Source: Heterocephalus glaber
Taxonomy: Eukaryota; Chordata; Mammalia; Rodentia; Bathyergidae
Length of the DNA: 64,000 nucleotides
NCBI RefSeq assembly: GCF_000247695.1
Contig: NW_004624748.1
Span: 4,564,842-4,628,841, forward strand
Direction of reading: 5' to 3'
The notes under the pieces are model-generated. The model was not told the origin of the DNA. It did not search any database and saw only the letters and a program-made list of their open reading frames with translations. The position numbers and the translations under genes are program-made. Below are positions 1 through 11,639 of the stretch, piece by piece (positions within the stretch are counted from its first letter, which is position 1; the number at the start of each line of letters is the position of its first letter).

Positions 1-37
<37 letters not shown>

Positions 38-38
38 A
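1..38. repeat. (AT)n(AG)n compound microsatellite
   Basis: The window opens in an AT dinucleotide run that switches to AG. It is a simple repeat cut by the window edge. Confidence 0.95.
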
Positions 39-849
39 CTTTAAGCAATGTACTGCAAAATGGCAATTAGATAAAATTTGTACATTAACACTCAGAGAAC
101 TTAAATCCAACAAAATATCTGATTCCACTCCCAAAATGCCATTGGTCTTTCTGAGAGTTCCATTCAGAGAAATGACTAGATTGGCTTTAAAAGGATACTT
201 AAATTTGATTTTTATTTTAACTATAACATAATTCAAAGCTTAAATGAAAACATCTGGTTTCATTTTCTTTAATTATTAGGATAGCTAGAGATTCTGAGAC
301 ATCAAGACCTTAACCATAACTTTGTCATTTATGTGATATGCAAATAAAGTTCTTGGATTGAGGGTCAATGTCATACTTTCAACTGTGCTCCTTATAGCTA
401 ATTACTCTTCACATCCCCTCCTGGGTTCAAAAAGAAGCTGAGGTATAATTATTTATTTATTAAGAACTGCATCCTTCACACAAAATGCCTATAGGCACAA
501 TTCTCCAAAAAAGTAGGAAAAAAGGTAGGCCAGTTAATTAAAATCCAGATCACTGGGCCAACCGCCAATTTTTCTTTCTTCCATCCCTAACAAAAATTGT
601 AATCCAAAGCCAAGGAAGAAAAGCCAAATGGAGAAGAGGAGTGAACCACATGGAATAATAGCAAAAGATACATTTTTATTACAGCTATAAACTGCCTGGT
701 ACTTTATTAAGAGCTTTATATTATATCAAATGATATTCAAATATACCAGAGACAGATGAGAAGCTTGGGGTTGTTCTCAATGGGATCAGACTTCCAAAAC
801 TGTTCTTACACTTCCTGGCTTGTGGCTCTCACTAAACACCCCCTTCATG
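39..849. other. AT-rich non-coding DNA, nothing recognised
   Basis: This stretch is unique-looking AT-rich sequence with no long frame, no clear repeat signature and no CpG enrichment. It could be intron or intergenic. Confidence 0.6.
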
Positions 850-850
850 T

Positions 851-882
<32 letters not shown>
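850..882. repeat. (CA)n microsatellite
   Basis: About 16 perfect CA units are seen. Such runs are usually length-polymorphic. Confidence 0.95.
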
Positions 883-884
<2 letters not shown>

Positions 885-1774
885 CAAAAAAATTTTAAAA
901 ACCCATAATTTTCAAGTAAGTTTGATATAACAAGGTTTTAGGCACTTTCACCCTTGCTGATGAAAACCATGTTTGGCCATGTATTATAAGCCTAATGCAA
1001 TGCTGGATCTCAACAATGAATTTGCTGCAACACATCCTCCTACTTAATGCCTAGCTTTTCTTCACAGGGCATCAAGTGCTAGTTGGGTACCAAGCAAACA
1101 ATCACTGACAGATGCAGGGTACCAGAGTGTGCTGTGTATTCATTCATGTCAAGTAACCGGACACTACAGAAAACAAGGGCCCTCAGGCCCCCCTCCCTCA
1201 ACTTTTCTTTCACTAAATCTACATAGAAGTTGTTAAATCCATCCAAACCGGAGAGAGACACAAAGGAGAGAATCTAAGCAATGGGGTCAATTGACATAGT
1301 CTCACTTCATAATATTCTTAAATTTGAAGTGAAGGAGGCAAAATCCAGAATATATCTTTATCTAGCAAGTAAAGATTAAATCAATGGGGGAGGGATAACT
1401 GACATGTAAAGTCACAATTAACTACTGTCAAATCTTAAAACAAATAAACTATCCAGTTCATACACCCAGAATTTTAAAAATATATTCTGTGATCTACGCT
1501 TTAAAAAATTTTATTAGTACATGTTCACAGTACATAATGTTTACACTCCTTTTGAGGACCTAGTACACGTATATAACTATCTTAATTACTTTTTTCATAC
1601 CCTTTCCCTCTTCTTCCTCTATCCCCTGCAACTTACTTTCATGAGATAAAGGGCAAATGAATAGCATTCAAAATGACAGGATTATATTTCAACAGGCCAG
1701 GTTATACCACTAAATATGCATTAAGCCCAATCCCTACACTTACATGTCCAATACTGTGTAGCAACAATTATTAT

Positions 1775-1880
1775 TTATAGTCAGGAGTAGTGGCACATAC
1801 TCAAGGAGACTGAGGCAGGAGGATCTCAAGTTCCAGGCCAGCCTGGACTACATAGCAAAACCCTCTATCCAAAAAAAAAA
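1775..1880 (+). repeat. B1-like SINE (7SL-derived), degenerate
   Basis: The B1 core is visible as GAGGCAGGAGGATCTCAAGTT followed by CCAGGCCAGCCTGGACTACA and a run of A. The central part of the 5' half (TGTAATCCCAGC) is deleted, so this is an old or internally deleted copy. Confidence 0.8.
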
Positions 1881-1924
1881 AAGTTATTTATTTTTAAATT
1901 TCATTTATTTATTCATTTATTTAT

Positions 1925-2118
1925 TTTGAGATATGAGGGATTGAACTCAGGGCTTTCACACTGAGCTGCATCCCTAACCCTTTTTTATTTTTCACTTTGA
2001 GACAGGATTAATAAGTCGCTAAGTTGTGAGTTGCCTTGGCTGGGCTGAAACCTGCAATCTTCCTGCTTTAGTCCTCCAGAGTGCTAAGATTACGGGCATG
2101 CACCAGCACACCCAGCTA
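1925..2118 (-). repeat. B1-ID dimeric SINE, minus strand
   Basis: Read on the minus strand, a B1 monomer (GCTGGGTGTGCTGGTGCATG at its 5' end) is followed by an ID-like tRNA-derived part and an A/T-rich tail. The left-hand GGGATTGAACTCAGGGCTTT is the reverse complement of the ID B-box region. This is the same B1-plus-ID arrangement as several plus-strand dimers in the window. Confidence 0.8.
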
Positions 2119-2328
2119 GAAGATTGTTATTTATAACCCAGTGAACTTCACAGTCGTAACTGAGATATCCTACAATGCCTACTAAATAAATCAAATAGAT
2201 TACATTATATTTGTGTACTCATACGAATCAATATATCGCGTATTTTAATTAATTATAAAACTGGCAAGTCATATAGGATGAGTATAATTAGTCAAAAATA
2301 ATCCAATCCTAAACATTTAATACCATAC

Positions 2329-2440
2329 CTATTTGTGCTTGTACAAATATAACAAGTAAAACAGAAAAAGAGACAGCCACAACAACAATCCAGGAAGCTA
2401 CACATGTTGCTGCAAATGTTTCATCTTCTGATAGTACATA
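2329..2440 (-). CDS. Candidate internal coding exon with a hydrophobic segment
   Basis: On the minus strand a pyrimidine-rich ATTATTTCAG acceptor precedes 112 bp that end at a GTATGG donor. Only one frame is open across the interval (37 codons plus one base); the other two hit stops within 14 codons. That frame starts with an acidic, polar stretch (LSEDETFAATC), then about 20 residues of V, I, L, F, S and A that would fit a membrane segment, then VQAQI. The first codon begins exactly at the acceptor, so the preceding exon would end in phase 0. If real, it belongs to a minus-strand gene whose promoter could lie in the CpG-island block at 10-20 kb, but I found no second exon. T/G-rich DNA readily encodes hydrophobic residues by chance, so this remains a candidate. 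I do not recognise the protein. Confidence 0.35.
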
Positions 2441-3785
2441 CTGAAATAATTAATATGAGTCCAGACCTCACATCCCTAAATAAACATAAACTGTCTTTTA
2501 AGTCAAGAAATCAAGCTAATTTCTCTTATCCTGACTTCTAGAATGTTCTGACCACTGTCCTACCACCACCTCCCTCCACCACACACAGATATTTTGACCT
2601 TTTGAGATTTTGCAGGGTAAGGGAGAGAAAAAAGAAAGAAGCAAGGCTCATGACTTCTGTAGTTGGAAAGAGGAATTAAATTCTGAAAAGGTGAACAGTT
2701 TTGCTTAATTCAAATACTGAGTAAATACTGCTTAATTATTTTTGAGTCACTAGTGCTTTTTTAGTCACTTTTTATTTAATTTATAAGAATGAGACTAAAA
2801 TATAATGAAAGTTATTCCACACACAGAAATCACTATGTTCCTCACATTTGATAACATCCTCCACGCAATGCAAACCCCAAATCATAATTTAACCTGTGTA
2901 CTTAAATACCAAGTGAACCAAATGCTAAAATAAAGACCCTAACACAGCTAGTTGGGAAAAGTACAAAGTGGAAATTTATCCCCCTTGGAAAAATAAGTAA
3001 AATTTATATTAAGGAAATGGGTAATTCGGGAACCACAGTATTTAAATAAATTCCCAGATGTTTGTGCTGCTGCCTGAACATTTCAAAAAGGAAACAGCTT
3101 TTCATTACTTCATGAATCCTCCCTATTGTGAAGACAGTTTCAAAGCCTACAGCATTCAAAAGGGAAAGTCCATTTTCAGAGTTGTCAGGTTCCTGCTGTG
3201 TCTTGGGCACCACGAATGTTCCAAGAACCCATGGAAAAAAGCTCAGGCCTCTAAACATTTCTGACATTGACCCCTCAAGCCCTGCATCTGTGTTTATACA
3301 GCTATAATTAAGATGGATACAGTAAATTCACATAACATCACATTTCACATTTTTCCAATCAATATTTCAAAAAACATTATAACACCAGTCATTTTAATAT
3401 TGACAACAGCATGGAAAGAATGGCCAAAGATCCCTACACCTTTCCCTAGCCACCACAAACCTTCCCCAGAAAGCCTTAATTAACTCTGGCAGTGCCAATG
3501 AAAGTGGTTAAAAATCAAGCCGAAAACAGCTGAATGTGCATGCTCAGCAACATGGTTTTTTCAGTGTCTAAAACTGAAAAAAAAAAAAAATTCATCTAAC
3601 TTGGCTTGCTTTCTTGCCTGTAAATTGCAATTCTGCAAAATTATAAGTTAAAGATTATGTCAATTTTTCAATTTTGTGAGCAAAGAAAGAAGAGAAAGTC
3701 AGCATACTTTCCTTAAATGGGTAAGGGGGGTATATTTACACTTGATTAACTCAACATGCGATTCTTGCTCAAATTTCCCCCAAAT
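2441..3785. other. Non-coding DNA, possibly conserved in part
   Basis: No repeat was recognised here. The interval 3004-3267 is open in one frame on each strand (68 codons plus, 87 codons minus) but resembles no known protein and has no convincing splice borders. It is better read as unique non-coding DNA. Confidence 0.5.
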
Positions 3786-3805
3786 TACACACACACACAC
3801 ACACT
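3786..3805. repeat. (AC)n microsatellite
   Basis: A short perfect AC run of about 10 units. Confidence 0.9.
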
Positions 3806-4224
3806 TAAACACACTTTGTGTCAGATCATGAAAAAAAAAAATCTCTCGCCAAGACTGAACTGAGAGGGACTAGGAGAACTGCTGTAGCTGTTAAGTGCGG
3901 ATATCCACAGCCATTTACATCATTCTTCTTATTATTGTGCAATTTAGGCAAGAACCACTTACCACCTTTCTAGATCTTTATTCTAATGTGACTCATATCA
4001 CAAATGTGGTGAAGTTACTAGTTTCAGCCCCCACAAAAATAAACTTAACTTCTAGAAAAAAATCCCCATAGCAAATTGACAGTCTCCATTCAGAAGTGTT
4101 AGAGGTCATGGTTGTAGAGATGTAGGATAATGTCCAATTTAGACCCAAGGATGAGGCTTTGAGCTCAATAAGAAAATAAGAAAATACTCAGGATGCCCTG
4201 CAGGCATTAAGAACAGCAGTCACA

Positions 4225-4310
4225 GGACAGAGGATTTACCTTAGTGGTGCTGATGCCTGCCTCACAAGCACAAGGTCCTAAGTTCAATCCCCAGTACCAA
4301 AAAAAAGAAA
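4225..4310 (+). repeat. ID-type SINE
   Basis: It carries the ID body (GATTTACCTTAGTGG A box, GCCTGCCTCACAAGCACAAG, B box GTTCAATCCCCAGTACC) and an A-rich tail. AGAACAGCAGTCAC before it and AGAACAGCAGCCAC after it form a target-site duplication, which fixes the ends. Confidence 0.92.
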
Positions 4311-4739
4311 AAGAACAGCAGCCACTGAGCTAGCTAATCAGACTCCCTCCTACTTTGCTGCTTTTTAAGAAAGGTAAAATTGAAAATTTCAGTTGTAAAT
4401 TCTGGAACATAGCTACATCCAAGGCTTTAATACTTCCCTTTTGCCCCCAAAGCTAGAAAAATAGTGTTTTCAGTGTCAAAATACCAATGCTAATCATAAA
4501 CAACCAGAATGTCATTGCAAATCTAAATTGAAGCCCTTGTGTGAGGAATAAGAATTCTAACACCTCATCTTAGAAAACTACCTCAGTGCAGCCATTCCAG
4601 AAGAAAACTGGCCTTCTGAAGGAAAGGCATTAAAAAGCACACCTGCCATAAAATACACAGAACAGACTATAGACTACTCAGTGTAACACTACTCATAATA
4701 GAAAAAATTGAAAAATAACCAAAACATTTAATAATAAGA

Positions 4740-4826
4740 TTTTTTTTTCCTGCAGTACCAGGGATCGAACTCAGAACCTTGCACTTGCAAGGCAGGCACG
4801 GTGCCACTGAGCTAAATCCCCGACCC
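4740..4826 (-). repeat. ID-type SINE, minus strand
   Basis: A poly-T start is followed by GTACCAGGGATCGAACTCAG and ends in CTGAGCTAAATCCCCGACCC, the full reverse complement of the ID body. Confidence 0.93.
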
Positions 4827-6689
4827 AAATAAGAATTTCTCAGACAAAAAGTGGTATATTCTTCCACAGATCATGATGCAGAAATTTAAAAATCATGTTA
4901 CAGAATATTTAACAATAAAAGAAATATTCATGTGTATTATTTAATGATAAAGGTAAAAACATTAAAATGTTGTTTAAACTAGCTTATAAGATATGAATGG
5001 AACGACAGAAACTAAAAATAGCATTATTTGAAGGTAATGGTAGCAATAGTAAATTTTATTTGCTCCTTTGTTCTTTCCTGTATTTTCCAAAATTTCTACA
5101 ATGAAAATGTATTATTTTTAAATAATAGTTTGTTTTTTAAATATTTATTTTTAAAATTAGTCATGTGTGATTCTTCAGAAGGAACTGTTTCTTTTCTTCC
5201 TTTTTATCCTACCCTACCACTATTTCCCAAAAAAAGCAACCTAAATTTCAGTAGGTTTCCTGACTTCATTTGGGTTCTTTTCCTGATTATGTAAAATGGA
5301 AACAGTCCTAGAGGAAACCAGAGTGTAAGACTCAACTGCCTCATAAGCTCATGCTCAAAGAAGGCAAGTAGGACCATGAGTGGCCAAAAAAACCTAGTAA
5401 GGAAAAAGAGCCACTAAGTGATTATTTACCTTGATCTTTATTGATGAAAATGTTTGAAGTTTTTTGTACCTCAATTACATTTTGATTCAGAATTTAAGGC
5501 ATTTCATTCATGTATTCATTCAGTCATTAAATGCTACAGTGTATCTCTTATATGGCTATGTCGTGCCAAATCTGGAATACAAGTCTAGTCTGGCTGTTAA
5601 GTCCTTCACAGTCTACTGAATTTATAGCTGCCTTCCTGGTTTTCAAGGTTCCTGTCTCTTTCCTGTGCTCTTCTTCACTCGTAGCACTTCTCCTTTACAT
5701 ATTGGGCTTTTATTAAAGTTTCATTGCTTGGACTTAAAAACATTAGAACTGCTTTCTCTACTCACTGAATCAACTAGATGTCCTACAGTAACATCTGTGA
5801 ATGTAGTTTTAAATGAATTCATGTGGAAAACTGTTAACCAAAATTCTTCCTGCAACACCAAGTGTTACAATTTATGTCATTTATATCTGTTTTGAAAACT
5901 TCCTATGACCCTTTCCTATCCATAGTACAACAAATTCCCTAAATGTGGTTTAATCGTTGCTGGTAGAACATTAACCACATCCTTGTCAACTTTGTCAGGG
6001 GTTGTGGACTCTTTAGGCCACCTAGCTAAAACCAAATTGTCTAGCTCTTCTTTCTGCTTGCTGGTCAAGGCGGGACTCACAAAATTGGGGAACTCCTTTA
6101 TAATGGAGAGTCCAGGCCCACTTCCAGAAAATTTGGCTCTACCGGCATACCCAGATGTCTTCTAGCCTGAGCAGAGGAAGCTCAGAATGTTGTTAGAACT
6201 AATGAGACCTTCAACATCTGTTATAACACATCTTTATAACACATATTTACCTAGTTATATGACTCTTTCAACTCCTGGACTTCAAGCTCCTCTTTGCCCA
6301 AATCTCTGTACTTTACAGGCTCAAGACAATTCTATTATGTTCAACAAATGTTTGATGTTAAATTAACTAATGAAACAAAAGTCAATTATAATAATTCATC
6401 AAAATCTAATCCTACTGGACTAAGAGATTTTTTTCCATCAATAGATTATAGTAGTCTTGTTACTAGAGTTGATATGCCTTTTCTATCTGATTAAACTAAA
6501 CAACTAAAAAGTTTTTTAAAAAAAATTTTACAGTGCTGTGGGTTTTTAAGAGTACTCTATGAGATGAATAAGATATGAATAGTTATCAAGCTATTTTTAT
6601 TGAGGAAATAGGCCAAGGAACTCTCTTGCAGAGTTCCAAGACAGGATAATATGACTAACAAATATTCACAATTTTTAGTATTTTTCATA
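4827..6689. other. AT-rich non-coding DNA
   Basis: Several short open frames occur (for example 5028-5294 and 5531-5716), but they are T-rich and hydrophobic by composition and lack splice signals or any known family signature. No gene is called. Confidence 0.6.
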
Positions 6690-6900
6690 GTCAAGGATAC
6701 AGTGTGGCACAGTGAAAAGAACTTGGTCTTTATTGCTGAGTTTGAATTGAGTTCTGCCATTTATTATCTGTGTGATCTTGAACAAGCTATTTAATTTTTC
6801 TTTTGCATATGTTCTGTATATTCAAAGACAGGCAGTAGGCTTGTCTAAGGAATGTAATGAATCTAGAAGAGTGTTTGGCACATGGCAGAAACTGAAGTCT
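6690..6900 (+). repeat. MIR SINE remnant
   Basis: The arrangement GTGGCACAGTGAAAAGAAC, GAGTTCTGCCATTTATTATC and TGTGTGATCTTGAACAAGC follows the MIR core (trait, lymph-node-like 'tgtgtgaccttgggcaagt'). The distal end keeps GTTTGGCACATGGCAG. It is ancient and diverged. Confidence 0.75.
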
Positions 6901-7181
6901 TGGTTTCCTTCCTTCCTGATATGCTCTACCCAGCAGCAAGGATAAGTTTGTCTTGATCAATGTTATATGCTCAGCCTTAACATAGTCCCAGGCAGGTAGT
7001 ACATGGTGAACAGATAATTATTGAATTGACTCACTGATCAATGCTATGTTATTTCAGAATTTTAAAAAACTTTTCCTTTTACCTAACATTTTATCACTTT
7101 AGCTGAGTGTGGTGGCACACAGCTGTAATCCCAGGACTCTGAGTGGCTGAGAATCACAAGTTTGGGCCCTTCCTGGGCAAC

Positions 7182-7691
7182 TGTTATAGTATGGGTCTAG
7201 ATGTCCCCCCAAAGCTTCATGCAGTCATAGGTGGGGCTTTTTCTGAAGTGATTGGATCTAGAATCTGTGATGCTGGGATTAAGGGTGTGTGATTACTAAA
7301 TCAGTCCACTGATTAGTTTGGCACCTGCCCCAAGCTGGGTAGCCTAGGTAGAGTATAAAAGGGGCAGATGGGCTGGGGATTTAGTTCAGTGGTTCCGGCA
7401 CCTGCCTTGCAAGCGCAAGGTCCCGAGTTCGATCTCCGGTTCCAAAATAAATAAATAAAATACAAGGGGCAGAAAGAAGCTACTATTGTTGCTTGTCTCT
7501 TGCTTGCTTTTTCTGCCTTCTGCCTGCCATGAACTGTTCCTCCTCTGTGATGCCCCACTGCCATGCCACCCTGCCTTGGAGCCAGCTGATTATGAACTGA
7601 AACATCTACAAACTGTGAGCTGAAATAAACCTTTCCTCCTTTAACTTTGGGTGAGAGTATTTTGTCTCGGCAACAAGAAAACTTAGTGACA
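7182..7691 (+). mobile_element. Solo LTR, MaLR-like (ERVL class)
   Basis: The element begins TGTTATAG and ends AGTGACA (TG...CA) and is flanked on both sides by GCAAC, a 5-bp target duplication. Inside are GTGATTGGATCTAGAATCTG-type MaLR sequence, a GTATAAAAGG TATA-like motif near 7352 and an AATAAA signal in GAGCTGAAATAAACCTTTCC near 7625. No internal retroviral genes are attached, so it is a solo LTR left by recombination. About 100 bp of its length is a later ID insertion. Confidence 0.85.
7368..7466 (+). repeat. ID-type SINE nested in the LTR
   Basis: It shows ATTTAGTTCAGTGGTTCCGG, CCTGCCTTGCAAGCGCAAGG, the B box GAGTTCGATCTCCGG and an AATAAATAAATAA tail. The flanking AAGGGGCAG occurs on both sides (target duplication). 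It is close to the young ID consensus of the window. Confidence 0.93.
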
Positions 7692-8165
7692 GCAACTTAA
7701 TGATTTAGTGAGACCTTGTCTCAAAATAAAAAATTTTAAAAGGGCTGGGATGTAACTCAGTGCAAAGCCCCTAGGTTCAATCCCCAGTCCACCCAAAATT
7801 ACCAATTATAAAACTAGAATATACCATAATTCCTTCTCAAACCTCAAAACCACATGGCCTACATGCTAATAACAGCCACTTTCAATCACAACCAAGAGGA
7901 ACCCAGAAACTGTAAGTTAGAAAATCATAAGATAATTTCCACTTAAGCATAAAACTAGACATACATGTGTTTCTCTATATAATAGAGTAAAACTGATGAC
8001 TAACCATCTCTTCATTTTAAAATTTTTCTAGCAAGCAATAGTAAAGAGAAATTAATCATATTGTCTGAATTCAATTTGTTTAAAACATTCCTGGTACTCT
8101 CCTTATTTTGCTTTCTTCAACTGCTTATATGTTTCCACAGATATTTAAACATCTCAAATATAAAT

Positions 8166-8332
8166 GTCTTTTTTTCCTCCCGGTACTAAGGATTGAACCC
8201 AGAGAGCATGAGCTACATTTATTTATTTATTTATTTATTTATTTAATGAGACAGGCTGACTTTGAACTTGCAATCCTCCTGCCTCACTTCTCAAGTGGTT
8301 GGAATTACAGGTGTGTGCCACCACATCCAGCT
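8166..8332 (-). repeat. B1-ID dimeric SINE fragment, minus strand, with (TTTA)n
   Basis: A partial reverse-complement ID end (GGTACTAAGGATTGAACCCA) and a TTTA tetranucleotide run (8219-8246) precede a reverse-complement B1 (CAATCCTCCTGCCTC, GGAATTACAGGTGTGTGCCA). It is the last young-type SINE before a 13-kb SINE-free interval. Confidence 0.8.
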
Positions 8333-8394
8333 ATGATTTTTATTTTCTAGGATCAACATCCTCTGGGAAGGGACTCTGAGAAAAGTGAAGAGAA

Positions 8395-8580
8395 CATAAT
8401 CTTGAAGTCAGAAAGTTCTGCTACTTACTTCCCAAGTGACCTTCCATAATCTCACTGAGCTTCAGTTTCCTGATCTATAAAATGGAAACAAAACTACCTA
8501 CTTCATGCAGATATAATAAGAGTTAAAAAGACATATACATGAAGTGCTTAGGACATAGCAATGCTACAAACTGATGCAGT
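8395..8580 (+). repeat. MIR SINE
   Basis: The core CAAGTGACCTTCCATAATCT, GAGCTTCAGTTTCCTGATCT and ATAAAATGGAAACAAAACTA is a clear MIR match, followed by the diverged 3' part. Confidence 0.88.
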
Positions 8581-9524
8581 AGCTCTAATCAAAGGTATTA
8601 TGTCTAAATATTTTCATAGTATCAGTGACATCAAACTAACACCTTTTAAAGTCTAACTCATTGCAAGGCCTTTCTTTTGTCTCTCTAGGGGAGTTCCTAG
8701 TTTATGGCAGTCTTGAGCCTCAGAAACATTGTGAAGGCTTCAATGTTTCCACAGAGTATTTTGAATATTACCCAGATTAGGGTTCATGTCAACCCATTAA
8801 AGCTTTCTCTTTCCTGTGAATGTCCTCCCATATTTCCTCATGGGACCTCCCCTAGCTACCCTGAACTAAATGCTTCACCTTAAAATTTGGCTCCCTAGAG
8901 TTTTAAAGCTTGTCCTGTCTGTTGCCTTCTATGGTCCAGTGATGCTGAGCACCTAGTATTTATTTATATTTCACTGTAAGATAAACTCTGTGAAAACAAA
9001 AGTGTCTTATTCACTACATAGGATTTAATCTCAAACACCAATTTTCTAACTGCAGTATTTTCTGCTAGACAGGTTCTCTTCAAATTAGTTTTTAGATGTG
9101 TTTGTGTGCCTGCGTGCATGCACATGTGTATGTTAAATCTGAAGTATTAATCATGTAGGTAGAACAGGACTCAATGTGGGTCCCGGCAAGGAAACACAAC
9201 TCTTCTAATAAGATAAAGTGATTCCTTCTGATCTTCACAAAAGGAAAACCTAAAAGCATGGAACTCCATGTAGCACCATAGCCTCCTGGGGTTTATTTCT
9301 GAGGTCACCACAGGGAAGGCCCCAGGATGACGTGTTCACCCTTGATATGGCTCTATCACATCCAGGCTAATCTCCTCAGCTGTCTTTCTGCTCCCCCCAA
9401 CAGGTCCTCTGCTCTCTATGACTCAGAGATATTGAACCTTGTAAATAGCCATGTTCACTCACTTCATCCTGGATATGCCTGTATATTCCTTTTCACAACA
9501 CCTGTTTTTCTCTATAGAAAAAAA
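8581..9524. other. Unique non-coding DNA
   Basis: No gene was seen. Around 8935-9010, GAGCACCTAGTATTTATTT resembles an L2/MIR-type remnant but is too degraded to call firmly. Confidence 0.5.
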
Positions 9525-9630
9525 AAATGGATTGCAAACTCTGAGGAAAAAAACCTGTCTCGTTCATAATCCTATTCCTGTGTCTCATAAACAATAGTCT
9601 CAATAAATATTGTCTGTGAATTAAATTATT
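9525..9630 (+). repeat. L2 LINE 3' end remnant
   Basis: TGCAAACTCTGAGGAAAAAA, CATAATCCTATTCCTGTGTC and AGTCTCAATAAATATTGTC follow the order of the L2 terminal region (unit ending in aataaat). It is ancient. Confidence 0.6.
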
Positions 9631-10419
9631 TCCTTTTGATAACATTTTCAAAACCACTGACTAAAGAGTAAAGGGAAAGCAAATGGGGAAGAAATTTAAA
9701 AGACATACAATGAATTCAGCCAGTGAAATACAGACTTTGATTCTAGCTTGGGCTCCAGAATGCTAGTCCCATCCTACCTTTAGATAGGTTTATCTACCTG
9801 GCCTTCTCAGCCCAATGCCAAAATGCTCCAGGCCTCTTTTTCACTGGGAGAAGGCTATGCTAATGCCCCCCAATTGCTCCACACACATAGGCCCCTGTCC
9901 TGACTCTTGGACGTTTTCATGCTTCTCTGCAGGCTATGTGGGACTCTTTTTCCCAAGTAGGACAGATAGTCCTGTCACTTTCATATCATACTCTTCCTGC
10001 AGTGAAGCCCACTTCCCCAGCAGAGCCCAGGACCTCTACTGCTGGCCCAGAAGGGTGGAGGCCACACAACTCCCGACGAAGGAGACATTTTGTTAAATGT
10101 GTTCATCGGGGAATGGATCTTTACTGGGCCTGTAAGCCACCTTTTACCTGAGTCACCAGCTCACTTGAAGTAAAGAAGAAAAGTTCAAATTTATTTCTAC
10201 AGCCACAAATATTTATAGAATCCTAAGAAGGCAGTTAGCCTTGAGTTCACTGATTGCAGATTTGAGAAACTCGGGTAATGCTCTCTGGTCAAATTAGAAC
10301 CTGGGTTAACCCCTGCCCAAAGGCCAGTGAGGCCTGTATATACCCTTGTGAATTCTCTGCGTTCTAGGTCCATGCCTGAGGCTTCCCTAAGGAGCTGGTA
10401 GAGGCTTCGCTGAGGGACA

Positions 10420-11520
10420 GGCGGCCCCCAGGTCGACATCGGGCCTACGGGTATACAGTTCCCAAAGGTCAGACCGTCTTGGCTGTTAGCTGTGGGTCAA
10501 GCAAGGTTTCCCTTCTCCCAATGAGTTAAATGGCTTCTGGGGATCCAGACTCCGACTGCTTCTGCTGAGGGGCCGGCGGAGACCTGCAAGATCCGAGACC
10601 AGAAGAGTTCCCTCCCGCCCTATCCCTTCTCGCCAGACTTGCCTGCGCTAGGAAGCTCGAGAAGCTGTTTCCCCGGCGCGCCCCTCACTCCAGGCAGAGC
10701 GGCCCAGACACCTTGGCTTGGCCGCTGCGAGGAGCCCTCGTGGGTTTCGTCGTCTGCCGCTCCTCCGGCCCGGCCCGGAGCTCTGTTGGGACGCCGGCAC
10801 CCTGCCCAGTGAGAGGTCCTGAAGGCCCCGAATGGGACATCCGGATGGGAGAGCCTTTGGAGTTGTTCCTGGGTTGCAAGGGTGGGATGGAGGCTGGAGG
10901 CTCACTGTATTTTGCAAAAATGCAGTAATTACAAGTCCTGGTCCGATTTCTCCAGGACCCGATTCCGCGGGCCCTTCAGGCGTGGCGTTCAGTTGGAGCC
11001 AAGCACAGCAATCCACCACTTTCTCTGCTAAGGATTTTGAGGGGCCACCGGCCAGCGCCCCAGACAGCAGCTATGGGACGAACTTGGAAGTTTTTGTTTT
11101 TCTAATTCAGACGGGGATGTTCAGCTCTGAACTTACTGTGACCTCTGCACCGCACTCTTGGCACTGTGCAAGTGGGAACCCGGCGCGGGACTTATGAGGG
11201 TTCACACTCACAACCCGGGTTTCCAGAGCATGGGAGCGAAGGGCGAAGAGCGGGGAGAGATTTTGCAGACGTTCTTGTTTGGTGTATTTTTCTAAAACAA
11301 GCTAAACAGATCTCCAAAGAGGAAAGTTCTGGTTCTAACGCCACCACAGCCGCCGCGCCCCCTCGGTCTGTCCACAGATTTCCAAAGAGCGCTAGTGTGA
11401 AGAGAAATTGCTGATACCGCAAGCTCTCCCCTTTGGACGTGTTTAATTTGGACGTCGCAGGCAAGGCGAATGCACCATGCCCACGCACGCACTTCCGCCG
11501 GAGTCCCGTGCTAATTAGGT
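10420..11520. promoter_or_regulatory. CpG island A
   Basis: GC-rich sequence with frequent CpG (for example CCCCGGCGCGCCCC near 10671 and GCCGCTGCGAGG near 10720). Several overlapping open frames on both strands (up to 134 codons) follow from GC richness and show no recognisable protein. Confidence 0.75.
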
Positions 11521-11639
11521 GCGACTCTTCCGTTCTCCCAGCCTGGCAGGCAGGCTCCAGGGGATGAAACCTGCTGCACGTTCCTGACCAGGTCACCCGC
11601 CGCTACTGGCCTCCACATTTGGAAAGAGAAGGCGGAACA

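Larger units (their letters stand above)
7100..7795 (+). repeat. B1-ID dimeric SINE split by an LTR
   Basis: The B1 half (GCTGAGTGTGGTGGCACACA onward) runs to GGGCAAC at 7181 and resumes at 7697 with TTAATGATTTAGTGAGACC and the ID half (GGGCTGGGATGTAACTCAG to TTCAATCCCCAG). Joined across the insert, the two parts match the uninterrupted dimer at 43083-43258. The insert is the LTR at 7182-7691. Confidence 0.9.

Noticed and set aside
1079..1261. 60-codon minus-strand frame as a possible terminal exon downstream of the 2329-2440 candidate
   Set aside because: An upstream TTAG could act as acceptor, but the phase required by the candidate exon reaches a stop after 13 codons, and the 60-codon frame itself has no independent support.
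3004..3267. Overlapping open frames on both strands (68 and 87 codons)
   Set aside because: No family resemblance, no splice borders at matching positions, and no codon bias obvious by eye. More likely unique non-coding DNA.
9815..10151. Two overlapping plus-strand frames (93 and 71 codons) just before CpG island A
   Set aside because: The frames overlap in different phases, resemble nothing known and lack splice or start context.
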